A DNA stretch of 64,000 nt from CBDFKV01 sp965249035 (lineage in GTDB: Bacteria; Pseudomonadota; Gammaproteobacteria; Arenicellales; Poriferihabitantaceae), in the NCBI GenBank assembly GCA_965249035.1, contig CBDFKV010000007.1, positions 620,001 through 684,000 on the forward strand, read 5' to 3'. Position numbers and translations under genes: made by a program. The notes below the pieces were generated by a model. The model did no database searches, had not been told where the DNA came from, and worked only from the letters and a program-made list of their open reading frames with translations. Position 1 is the first letter of the stretch; each line of letters opens with the position of its first letter. Positions 53,046-61,450 of this stretch are shown piece after piece.

Positions 53046-54125
53046 TCAATTGGCTGCCCAGCTATCGACATAGAGCCGGGTTTTACTCGGGTCAAACACG
53101 ATATGCGCTTGTTCGCTAGGTATCGTCTGATCTTCGTTAGCTATCAGCTTGATCGAATATTCCTCATGTTTAACTTCTACGATTCGATGTCGCCCCAAGT
53201 CATTAACTTTAATAATTTCCACTGGAAAGCTTGACTCGTCCTGGCCTGCGTCGAACTGGATAAATTCTGGCCGAATACCAACCTCAAACGTGCCGCTTAG
53301 CTTTTCTGGCGAACTGATTGGCACTGTTTTTATGGCGTTCGCACCAAATCGAACCTCTCCATTATTGAGTGTCACGGGCAAGATATTCATCCCTGGTGAG
53401 CCAATAAAATGTCCCACAAACGTGTGCTGAGGGTGCTCGAACAATTCGACGGGCGTGCCTATTTGCACCACAGTGCCGTCGTACATCACCACCACTTGAT
53501 CAGCAAATGTCAGTGCTTCGGTTTGATCATGGGTGACGTAGATCATGGTTGAGCCAACACGTTGGTGCAGCTCTTTCAGTTTTGAGCGCAGCTTCCATTT
53601 CAGGTGTGGGTCGATCACGGTCAACGGCTCATCAAACATAATGACGTTGACATCCTTACGCACCAAACCGCGGCCTAACGATATTTTCTGTTTGCCGTCA
53701 GCGGTGAGGCCTGAGGCTCGAGTTTGCAATACGTCTTCAAGCTCCAACATTTCTGCGATCTCGGTCACCCGCTGATGGATTTCCGGTTCTGCAAACTTTC
53801 GATTCCTAAGTGGGAATGCAAGATTGTCGTAAACACTCATGGTGTCGTAGACGACCGGGAATTGAAATACCTGTGCAATTTGCCGTTCTATGGTCGGCAT
53901 ATGCGTCACATCTACCTCATCAAATAGAATGCGGCCTTCTGAAGGCGTGAGCAAGCCTGAGATAATATTCAACAGCGTCGTTTTGCCACAGCCAGATGGC
54001 CCCAGTAAGGCATAGGCACCACCGTCATCCCAAACCGTATTGATTTCCTGCAGTGCGTAGTCATCATCACTGCTCGGATTGGGAAGGTAGCTGTGCTTGA
54101 GTTGCTGTAGGCTAATTTTGGCCAT
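53046..54125 (-). CDS. glpT: Glycerol ABC transporter ATPase with degenerate signature motif (GlpT type)
   Basis: The 359-residue ATPase has intact Walker A GPSGCGKTT (42-50), Walker B VIMFDEP (161-167) and switch histidine H199 (VTHDQTEA), but the LSGGQ signature is replaced by LTADGKQ (140-146), followed by KISLGRGLVRKDV. A TOBE-like C-terminal region follows (about 240-355). This group always occurs with a second ATPase gene in the glycerol importer operon. Its own ATP would meet the canonical LSGGQ of that partner, so this is predicted to be the subunit whose Walker site is catalytically active (see findings). Confidence 0.92.
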   Translation of the reverse strand: MAKISLQQLKHSYLPNPSSDDDYALQEINTVWDDGGAYALLGPSGCGKTTLLNIISGLLTPSEGRILFDEVDVTHMPTIERQIAQVFQFPVVYDTMSVYDNLAFPLRNRKFAEPEIHQRVTEIAEMLELEDVLQTRASGLTADGKQKISLGRGLVRKDVNVIMFDEPLTVIDPHLKWKLRSKLKELHQRVGSTMIYVTHDQTEALTFADQVVVMYDGTVVQIGTPVELFEHPQHTFVGHFIGSPGMNILPVTLNNGEVRFGANAIKTVPISSPEKLSGTFEVGIRPEFIQFDAGQDESSFPVEIIKVNDLGRHRIVEVKHEEYSIKLIANEDQTIPSEQAHIVFDPSKTRLYVDSWAAN

Positions 54126-54185
54126 CTTATTGGTAGAGTGTCTGGAAGTTAATCATCACTATTGCTCATTCTGGCTCAATTTGGC

Positions 54186-55253
54186 TCAGGCAGAAATCAA
54201 CTCACCTTGCTCACTAAATAGCAAGCTACGAGCGACATCAAAATATAAATCAGCGATCTCATCTACTTGATACGGGTGGACGCCATGCGATTCAGAGACC
54301 CAGTTGTTTTCACCAAATTTGACATGAATAATAGACTCGGAACCGCTGATCTCTGTCACTAACACGCGTCCTTTAATTTTGATTTTGTGTTCGCCACTGC
54401 CTGATGGCGTCAAATGATGCGGCCGAACGCCCAGTACATAATCACCATCAGGCAAATGTTGAAACCGCTCACCAACCTCCCAGCTTACTGATGCTGGAAT
54501 TGAAAACTGGCTGCCGCGTTTGGTAATAGGTGCGATATTGATCGGCGGGTCTGAAAAAACTCCGGCACTGGTGAGATTATTGGGCGTTCGATAAATAGCG
54601 GCAGTTTCTCCGTATTGCACGACTCGACCTTCATGCAAGGTAGCGGTATGTCCGCCCAACAGCAACGCTTCCATCGGCTCGCTGGTGGCGTACACAACCG
54701 TCGCCCCGGAATCGGCAAACAGCTTGGGTAACTCATCGCGTAATTCTTCACGCAGTTTGTAGTCCAGGTTAGCCAACGGTTCGTCCAGCAGCACCAATTC
54801 GGCATTTTTTACCAACGCGCGTGCTAAGGCTGTACGTTGTTGTTGACCACCAGATAGCTCACTCGGCATCCGCTCTAGCATTTTATCCAGCTTTAATAGC
54901 TCAGCAATTGATCTAACTCGCGAGCTGATTTCTGTTTTGGGTATGCCTTGAACTTTAAGTGGGGAGGCAATGTTATCAAACACCGTATAGCTGGGGTAAT
55001 TAACAAAGGCTTGGTAGACCATCGCTACGCTGCGCTTTTGCACAGCCACCCCGGTAACATTTTGATCGTCGAACCACACTTCACCTGTCGTTGGTTTTTC
55101 CAAGCCCGCCATCAACCGCATCAAGGTGGTCTTACCCGATAGTGTCGTACCCAGCAGAACGTTGAACCCGCCTTTAGTCAACCTTAAATCGGTCGGATAA
55201 ATATGCGTTTCAGCACCCACTCGCTTAACCACACCTTTTAGCTCAATTGCCAT
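54186..55253 (-). CDS. glpS: Glycerol ABC transporter ATPase lacking the switch histidine (GlpS type)
   Basis: The 355-residue ATPase has a Walker A of non-standard form, GTTLSGKTT (35-43; the usual Pro-Ser is Thr-Thr), intact signature LSGGQQQR (133-140) and Walker B LVLLDEP (153-159). The switch region reads YATSEPMEALLLGG, with Ser191 in place of the H-loop His. A TOBE-like extension follows. It starts 12 bases after glpR and lies before the other ATPase gene with a 60-base gap. Because it lacks the catalytic histidine it probably hydrolyses poorly at its own site and supplies LSGGQ to its partner. Confidence 0.92.
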   Translation of the reverse strand: MAIELKGVVKRVGAETHIYPTDLRLTKGGFNVLLGTTLSGKTTLMRLMAGLEKPTTGEVWFDDQNVTGVAVQKRSVAMVYQAFVNYPSYTVFDNIASPLKVQGIPKTEISSRVRSIAELLKLDKMLERMPSELSGGQQQRTALARALVKNAELVLLDEPLANLDYKLREELRDELPKLFADSGATVVYATSEPMEALLLGGHTATLHEGRVVQYGETAAIYRTPNNLTSAGVFSDPPINIAPITKRGSQFSIPASVSWEVGERFQHLPDGDYVLGVRPHHLTPSGSGEHKIKIKGRVLVTEISGSESIIHVKFGENNWVSESHGVHPYQVDEIADLYFDVARSLLFSEQGELISA

Positions 55254-55265
55254 TTACCCATCGAC

Positions 55266-56072
55266 TCACTTATTTTCAGATTGGTTCTTGGCGCATTGAA
55301 CCTTAATAATGACGCCATTCTCTTGACATATTTTTATAAACTCAGCATCTGGCTGGGTATCGGTGATGAAGTAATCCACTTGCGAAATATGGCCAACGCG
55401 AACTGGGGCTCTGCGATTAAATTTCATCCCCTCAGCAACCAGTATTACCGACCTTGAATTACGAATAATCGCCTTCGTAACGCTGACTTCTCGGGCATCA
55501 TGATCGAGGATGGTGCCATCATCTTCGATCGCTGAGGCACCAATAATCGCGTAATCAACTTTGTATTGTCCGATAAAATCGGCGGTCGACGCACCCACAA
55601 TTGCGCCGTCCTCACGCCGAACAGACCCTCCAGCCGTTACAATTTCAATACCGTCACTTCGACGCAAGGTATTAACCACATTCAGATTATTAGTCACTAC
55701 CAGCAAGCCCAAATGACTGAGCAAATGCTCAGCCACCTGCTCGGTGGTGGTGCCAATATTGATAAATAGTGATGAATCATTGGGTATTAGTGACGCTGCG
55801 CATTTGCCAATTTCATCTTTATTCTCTGCCCCTAATCGCTTTCGGGCATCGTAGCCAAGATGACCGACGGTATCTGCAGCGACTGCACCGCCATGGATAC
55901 GTTGCAATAATCGCAGTTGGCACAGCTCGCTTAAATCTCGTCGAATCGACTGCGGCGTTTTATCGAATAGTCGGGCTAAAGATTCAACTAAAACCTTACC
56001 TTCCTTACGCGCCAACTCCAATATATCTTGCTGGCGTTTGCTTAGATTCGGATTGTTGGGGGTATGACCCAT
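55266..56072 (-). CDS. glpR: DeoR family transcriptional regulator (GlpR type)
   Basis: The 268-residue protein has a DeoR helix-turn-helix (residues about 8-60; LSKRQQDILELARKEGKVLVESLARLFDKTPQSIRRDLSELC) and a DeoRC sugar-phosphate sensor domain (about 80-240), with VVTNNLNVVNTLRR and GAIVGASTADFIGQYKVD. Such repressors release DNA on binding glycerol 3-phosphate in E. coli. Its position inside the glycerol operon and GlpR-like half-sites in front of glpV support local control. It is separated from glpV by a terminator-like hairpin. Confidence 0.92.
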   Translation of the reverse strand: MGHTPNNPNLSKRQQDILELARKEGKVLVESLARLFDKTPQSIRRDLSELCQLRLLQRIHGGAVAADTVGHLGYDARKRLGAENKDEIGKCAASLIPNDSSLFINIGTTTEQVAEHLLSHLGLLVVTNNLNVVNTLRRSDGIEIVTAGGSVRREDGAIVGASTADFIGQYKVDYAIIGASAIEDDGTILDHDAREVSVTKAIIRNSRSVILVAEGMKFNRRAPVRVGHISQVDYFITDTQPDAEFIKICQENGVIIKVQCAKNQSENK

Positions 56073-56115
56073 AAGACGCTTACTAGGTACAAAGATTCAG
56101 TCTCAAAGTTGACTG

Positions 56116-56146
56116 AGAAAAGATTGGGGACGCGCTAGGCGCCCCC
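56116..56146 (-). terminator. Intrinsic terminator or attenuator between glpV and glpR
   Basis: On the minus strand GGGGGCGC / GCGTCCCC (8 pairs, one G-T) with loop CTAGC is followed by AATCTTTTCTC. The hairpin spans 56126-56146 and lies 70 bases after the glpV stop. It would reduce transcription from the binding-protein gene into the rest of the operon. The T tract is interrupted, so partial read-through is expected. Confidence 0.65.
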
Positions 56147-56215
56147 ATTTTTGAGTAGCTACTCGTTTGGTTATTGTCTTACAACAACACCTTAGAGCTG
56201 ACTACGCTGGGTCAA

Positions 56216-57949
56216 TTAACTACTCTGCCAGCGTTTGATTAACTCATCATAGTCAATCGTTTCGCCTTGAGGTTTCTCGTTCTCAAGTTTAGCTTTAGGA
56301 GAACCTTCTTTTTCCAGCCAAACTGTAGGATCCTGCTCCTCGTTCAATCGAGGGCCGCACCCACCATAGGTTTCTGCTTTCTCGTCGGCTGATTGCATAC
56401 GCGCCATAACTTGATCCATTTCCGAGGCGAGGCGGTCCATTGCTTCCTGCGGGCTAAATACACCCGAGTTAACGTCACCAATTTGTTGCCACCAAATCTG
56501 GGCCAGCTTTGGGTAATCCGGTACGTTTACGCCAGTAGGAGACCAACGCACACGATCCGGTGAACGATAAAACTCAACCAGCCCACCTAAGCTAGGCGCT
56601 CTTTCGGTAAACGATTCATGGCGAATATCGCTATCACGAATCGGGGTCAAACCCACATGCGTTTTCTTCAGAGAAACGGTTTTTGAGACAGCAAATTGTG
56701 CGTATAACCAAGCTGCTTTGCGACGATCAACCGGCGTTGAATTAAACAACGTCCAAGAACCGGTGTCTTGATAACCCAACTTTTGGCCATCTTCCCAATA
56801 CGGGCCATGCGGAGATGGGGCCATGCGCCATAAAGGCTTGCCGGCTTCATCAACGGTATTGTTACCATTTTCTTGGGAGTCCACCATTGATGAGGTGAAC
56901 GCGGTGTACCAAAAAATTTGCTGCGCTACGTTACCTTGCGACAACGCGGGTAAAGACTGGTAAAAGTCGTAACTAGCCGCTCCGGGAGGTGCATATTTAC
57001 GCAACCACTCATCCCATTTACGGATCGCGTATACCGCCGCTGGCGCATTGGTTGCACCACCACGAGAGACAGAAGCACCCACCGGGTTACAACTGCCCTC
57101 TTCCATACGGATACCCCACTCGTCGACGGGAATGCCATTTGGCAAGCCTTTGCTGCCAGCGCCAGCCATTGACAGCCATGCATCCGTCATGCGCCAACCC
57201 AAATCGGGTGCGCGCTTGCCGTAATCCATATGACCATAAATTTCAACACCGTCAATTTCTTTCACATGCACGCTAAAGAATTCGGCAATGTCTTCGTAGG
57301 CAGACCAGTTGACCGGCACACCTAACTCGTAACCGTACAGCTCTTTAAATTGAGCCTTTAATTCAGGACGCTGGAACCAGTCGTAGCGAAACCAATAGAG
57401 ATTGGCAAATTGTTGGTCTGGTAGTTGGTAGAGTTTGCCATCGGGACCAGTGGTAAACGAAAGACCCATGAAATCCTCTAAGTCCAGCATGGGGTTGGTT
57501 ACGTCTTTACCATCACCCGCCATCCAGTCAGTGAGATTGGTCGCAAGCTGCAAGCGGGAGTGAGTGCCGATTAAGTCTGAGTCATTGATATAGGCATCGT
57601 ACAGATTACGCTTGGTTTGCATCTGCGTCTGCACAGCCTGAACCACTTCACCTTCACCCAGTAATTGATGATTCACCTTGATGCCGGTTATTTCTTCAAA
57701 TGCTTTGGTCAGTGTCTTGGATTCGTATTCGTGCGTTGGAATGGTTTCGGATAAAACGTTGATTTCCATTCCCTTAAACGGTGCGGCAGCATTGACAAAC
57801 CACTCCATTTCTTTGGCCTGGTCTTGTTTCGACAAGGTCGATGGTTGAAACTCATCATCGATCCATTTACTAGCTTGTGCCATATCCGCAAATGCGGCAG
57901 GTTGCGCGGTCATCAAGGTGATGGCCACTGCGATTGATAGTGGGCGCAT
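56216..57949 (-). CDS. glpV: Glycerol ABC transporter solute-binding protein (GlpV type)
   Basis: The start at 57949 follows AGGAGGAGC and gives 577 residues; the longer frame from 58018 adds a non-signal stretch through the operator. The product begins with a Sec signal peptide (MRPLSIAVAITLMTAQPAAFA, cut after residue 21). The mature part is a type 1 extracellular solute-binding fold of unusually large size, as in the glycerol-binding proteins of the glpSTPQUV systems. MEINVLSETIPTHEYESKTL and LTDWMAGDGKDVTNPMLD are typical. It is the first gene of the cluster, ahead of glpR, whereas in rhizobia it is last. Confidence 0.9.
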   Translation of the reverse strand: MRPLSIAVAITLMTAQPAAFADMAQASKWIDDEFQPSTLSKQDQAKEMEWFVNAAAPFKGMEINVLSETIPTHEYESKTLTKAFEEITGIKVNHQLLGEGEVVQAVQTQMQTKRNLYDAYINDSDLIGTHSRLQLATNLTDWMAGDGKDVTNPMLDLEDFMGLSFTTGPDGKLYQLPDQQFANLYWFRYDWFQRPELKAQFKELYGYELGVPVNWSAYEDIAEFFSVHVKEIDGVEIYGHMDYGKRAPDLGWRMTDAWLSMAGAGSKGLPNGIPVDEWGIRMEEGSCNPVGASVSRGGATNAPAAVYAIRKWDEWLRKYAPPGAASYDFYQSLPALSQGNVAQQIFWYTAFTSSMVDSQENGNNTVDEAGKPLWRMAPSPHGPYWEDGQKLGYQDTGSWTLFNSTPVDRRKAAWLYAQFAVSKTVSLKKTHVGLTPIRDSDIRHESFTERAPSLGGLVEFYRSPDRVRWSPTGVNVPDYPKLAQIWWQQIGDVNSGVFSPQEAMDRLASEMDQVMARMQSADEKAETYGGCGPRLNEEQDPTVWLEKEGSPKAKLENEKPQGETIDYDELIKRWQSS

Positions 57950-58009
57950 GTTCACGTGCTCCTCCTGATTGGTGGTAGTTTGGTTTGGGTGGCACATAGT
58001 ATGAGAATC

Positions 58010-58071
58010 TATGTTCATTTACAATTCATATTTAAGTTCGTTCGAAAGATATAGTTAATAAAACGAACATA
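58010..58071 (-). promoter_or_regulatory. Putative GlpR operator half-sites upstream of glpV
   Basis: ATGTTCAT (58011-58018), AGTTCGTTCGAA (58035-58046) and AACGAACAT (58062-58070) resemble the E. coli GlpR half-site ATGTTCGAT and its complement ATCGAACAT. The outer two are inverted relative to each other. They lie 61-121 bases upstream of the glpV start in an AT-rich region where the promoter must be. A DeoR-family repressor gene lies in the same cluster. Confidence 0.6.
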
Positions 58072-58207
58072 GAAACCTGTTTGTTAGTCTTAAGAAGGCA
58101 CCCAAAACCTAAATCTTGGCCGCTCACCCCGCCCTAGCTTGCAGATAGAATCCTGCTATTGACGATAAAAATACGCTAGATTTAGGCGTCATTACTGAGA
58201 ATAAAGC

Positions 58208-60256
58208 ATGACCAACCACCTGAAGCACGAAACCAGCCCCTATTTGTTGCAGCATGCCGACAATCCGGTTAATTGGCATCCGTGGAACGAGACTTCACTC
58301 CAGCTAGCCCGTGATTTGGATAAACCGATTCTCTTATCGATTGGATATGCCGCCTGTCACTGGTGCCACGTGATGGCACATGAATGCTTTGAAAATGTTG
58401 ATATCGCCGCAGTGATGAACGAGTCATACGTCTGCATCAAAGTGGATCGTGAAGAGCGCCCAGATCTAGATAAAGTCTATCAAACCGCCCACCAATTAAT
58501 CACCCAACGCCCTGGCGGTTGGCCCTTAACCCTTGCCCTGACGCCTGATGCGCACGCACCCATCTTTGCTGGAACCTACTTTCCCCCAACGCCGCGAGGA
58601 GGCTTGCCTGACTTCACTACTGTGTTACGTCAGGTGGAAGCACACTTCCGTGAGCATCGTGACGACATGGGCAAACATGAACTGCAATTTTCTGATGCCT
58701 TATCGCAAGTGGGGGCACACCCACCGGCCAACTCACTGCCGGGTAAACCGCTATTTGAAGAGGCCCGCCAGCAATTAGCACAGCAATTTGATCGCGAACA
58801 TGGAGGTTTCGGCAATGAACCAAAATTTCCCCACCCCACTCAAATCAGTTTTTTAATGCGCTATTGGCAACATCAAAAGGGCGAAGGCCACACTGATAAG
58901 GCCGCATTGGACATGCCGCTGATTACGCTGAAAAATATGGCCATGCGTGGCTTAAATGATCAGCTCGCCGGCGGCTTTTATCGCTATTCGGTTGACGAAC
59001 GCTGGGAGATTCCACACTTTGAAAAAATGGGTTATGACAACGCTCAACTCATGCCTTTGTATGCCGAAGCCTACCAAATCACCCAAGACGCCTATTTTGC
59101 GGATATTGCCCAAAACACCGCAGATTGGATCATCGGTGAAATGCAAGCGCCCGAAGGCGGGTTTTACTCAACTCTTGATGCTGACTCCGAAGGTGAGGAA
59201 GGACGATACTATGTTTGGTCGAATCAAGAGCTCAAAACTCTGCTCAGCGCCGAACACTATCACCTGGCGAGCACTCTGTATCAACTCGACGACAAACCCA
59301 ATTTTGAGGGGAAGTGGCATCTTAATCAATGGCATGATCTAACACCCACTGCCAAGCGCCTAGAGATTAAACCGGAGCTCGCTGCTCATGAATTAGCCAC
59401 AATCAAACAGTCTTTATTGGTAGCACGAAACAAACGCATACGCCCCGGGCTGGATGACAAAATTCTCACCTCTTGGAACGCGCTAATGATTAAAGGGCTG
59501 GCGACTAGCGCGCGTATTTTGCAGCGCGATGATTATTATAAAGCCGCCGTACACGCCCTTGATTTCATCCATAGTTCACTGTGGGACGGCGAACGCTTGC
59601 TGGCTACGCACCGCGCGGGAAAATCACACCTGAATGCGTATCTGGATGATTACGTGATGCTCGCCGATGCCTTGCTTTCACTCTGCCAAACCCATTGGGA
59701 CAGCGCTCAAATGAATTGGGCCGTTGGGTTGATGGAACACGTACATAAAGCTTTTGAAGACGATAAAAATGGTGGTCATTTTTTCACCGAACACGAGCAC
59801 GAACAATTACTTTACCGGCCCAAACCCGGCTCCGACGACTCAACGCCCTCGGGCAATGGCGTCGCTGCCAATGTCCTTTTGAAACTGGGACATCTGCTCG
59901 GACGAACCGACTTTATCGACAGCGCTGAACGCACCCTACGTTCGTTATCAAACGAATTGCAATCCATGCCTTCAGCACACGCCAGCTTGCTGCTGGCATT
60001 GATGCAGATTCGCTATGAACCACAAACGATCATTATCCGCGGCAAAATCGAAGAAGCGCAACGCTGGAAAACTGAAATTGACGCAGCTTACCAGCCGCTC
60101 AACCAGTGCTTTGCGATTCCTGATGACGTGGTCGATTTGCCCGACGCACTCGCCTTGCGGATACCAAAAAGCCACTGCTGCGCCTATGTCTGCAGCAAGT
60201 ATAGCTGTAGCGCACCGATAGACAGTTTGGAAGAACTTAAAGACTTCCTAACTTAA
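58208..60256 (+). CDS. DUF255 thioredoxin-domain protein (YyaL/SSP411-like)
   Basis: The 682-residue protein has an N-terminal thioredoxin-like DUF255 domain (about 1-165) with the motif C50-H-W-C53 in GYAACHWCHVMAHECF, and a C-terminal (alpha/alpha)6-barrel similar to N-acylglucosamine epimerases and glycosidases (about 200-660; GGFGNEPKFPHP, IPHFEKMGYDNAQL, LDDKILTSWNALMIKGLA). The opening NHLKHETSPYLLQHADNPVNWHPW is the family fingerprint. Function is not established in bacteria. It is divergent from glpV (258 bases between starts) and converges on fadA with 8 bases between. Confidence 0.93.
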   Translation: MTNHLKHETSPYLLQHADNPVNWHPWNETSLQLARDLDKPILLSIGYAACHWCHVMAHECFENVDIAAVMNESYVCIKVDREERPDLDKVYQTAHQLITQRPGGWPLTLALTPDAHAPIFAGTYFPPTPRGGLPDFTTVLRQVEAHFREHRDDMGKHELQFSDALSQVGAHPPANSLPGKPLFEEARQQLAQQFDREHGGFGNEPKFPHPTQISFLMRYWQHQKGEGHTDKAALDMPLITLKNMAMRGLNDQLAGGFYRYSVDERWEIPHFEKMGYDNAQLMPLYAEAYQITQDAYFADIAQNTADWIIGEMQAPEGGFYSTLDADSEGEEGRYYVWSNQELKTLLSAEHYHLASTLYQLDDKPNFEGKWHLNQWHDLTPTAKRLEIKPELAAHELATIKQSLLVARNKRIRPGLDDKILTSWNALMIKGLATSARILQRDDYYKAAVHALDFIHSSLWDGERLLATHRAGKSHLNAYLDDYVMLADALLSLCQTHWDSAQMNWAVGLMEHVHKAFEDDKNGGHFFTEHEHEQLLYRPKPGSDDSTPSGNGVAANVLLKLGHLLGRTDFIDSAERTLRSLSNELQSMPSAHASLLLALMQIRYEPQTIIIRGKIEEAQRWKTEIDAAYQPLNQCFAIPDDVVDLPDALALRIPKSHCCAYVCSKYSCSAPIDSLEELKDFLT

Positions 60257-60264
60257 GTTCTGGG

Positions 60265-61443
60265 CTAATTAACGCGCTCAATAATGGTAGAAATCCCCAT
60301 ACCCATGCCGATACACATGGTTGCTAAGCCAAGATTGCCATCATTAAGCTCCATGACATTCAGCAAGGTTGTGGTGATCCTCGCGCCTGAACAACCCAGC
60401 GGGTGACCGAGTGCAATCGCACCTCCATTGAGATTGACCTTGTCGTCCATCTCATCGAGTAACTTCAAATTTTTCAAAACAGATAAGCCCTGCGCTGCAA
60501 AGGCTTCGTTGAGTTCGATATAGTCAATATCTTCTATCGACAGGCCGACTCGCTTCAACGCTTTTTGCGACGCTGGAACTGGCCCGTAACCCATAATTGA
60601 GGGATCACAACCCGCCACCGCCATGCTTTTGATGCGCGCACGCGGGGTCAGGCCCAAATCTCTGGCCTTTTGCTCAGACATCACTAACATGCCCGAAGCG
60701 CCATCTGAAAAAGCGGATGAAGTGCCAGCAGTGACCGTGCCTACTTTCGGTATGAAAACTGGCTTAAGTGCTGCCAAGCCTTCCACCGTGGTATCAGGCC
60801 GCACCACTTCGTCACGAGACAAGACCGACTTAAAGCCATTCTCATCGTGACCTTCTACCGGAATAATTTCGTTATCCCAACGACCCTGCTCGGCGGCCTC
60901 ATGCGCTAAGCGGTGTGAGCGCGCGCCAAATTCATCTTGCATCTCGCGGCCAATACCATTCATTTTAGCTAGCATTTCTGCAGTCACGCCCATCATCATG
61001 GATGCCTTGGCGACGTACTTTGACATTTCAGGATTAACATCAACACCGTGCATGATATTTAAATGGCCCATGTGCTCAACGCCACCGACCACAAAGATAT
61101 CGCCATACCCGGAAACGATTGATTGTGCAGCGATGTGCAATGCCGACATCGATGAACCGCATAAGCGATTAATCGTCTGCCCCGACACACTGTGCGGCAG
61201 CCCAGCCAATAAGGCGGCATTGCGGCTGATATTAAAGCCTTGCTCCAGGGTTTGGTTGACACAACCCCAGACGACGTCCTCTATGTCTTTGGTCGGAACT
61301 TCCGGATTACGCGCTAACAGCGCTTTAATCACCGCAGCAGACAAAGCTTCAGCACGCACATTGCGAAACGTGCCGCCCTTTGATTTTCCCATCGCCGTAC
61401 GGACACCGTCAACGATCACCACATCATTTATTGTTAGACTCAT
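60265..61443 (-). CDS. fadA: 3-ketoacyl-CoA thiolase (acetyl-CoA C-acyltransferase)
   Basis: The start at 61443 (MSLTINDVVIVDGVRTAMGK) matches FadA N-termini; the frame upstream overlaps fadB. The 392-residue thiolase has the nucleophile C95 (NRLCGSSMSALH), NEAFAAQ, the GHPLGCSG motif and the second catalytic cysteine in TMCIGMGMG. RNVRAEALSA near residue 28 is shared with E. coli FadA. It cleaves 3-ketoacyl-CoA to acetyl-CoA in beta-oxidation as the beta subunit of the FadBA complex. It starts 7 bases after fadB. Confidence 0.95.
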   Translation of the reverse strand: MSLTINDVVIVDGVRTAMGKSKGGTFRNVRAEALSAAVIKALLARNPEVPTKDIEDVVWGCVNQTLEQGFNISRNAALLAGLPHSVSGQTINRLCGSSMSALHIAAQSIVSGYGDIFVVGGVEHMGHLNIMHGVDVNPEMSKYVAKASMMMGVTAEMLAKMNGIGREMQDEFGARSHRLAHEAAEQGRWDNEIIPVEGHDENGFKSVLSRDEVVRPDTTVEGLAALKPVFIPKVGTVTAGTSSAFSDGASGMLVMSEQKARDLGLTPRARIKSMAVAGCDPSIMGYGPVPASQKALKRVGLSIEDIDYIELNEAFAAQGLSVLKNLKLLDEMDDKVNLNGGAIALGHPLGCSGARITTTLLNVMELNDGNLGLATMCIGMGMGISTIIERVN

Positions 61444-61450
61444 GATTCGC

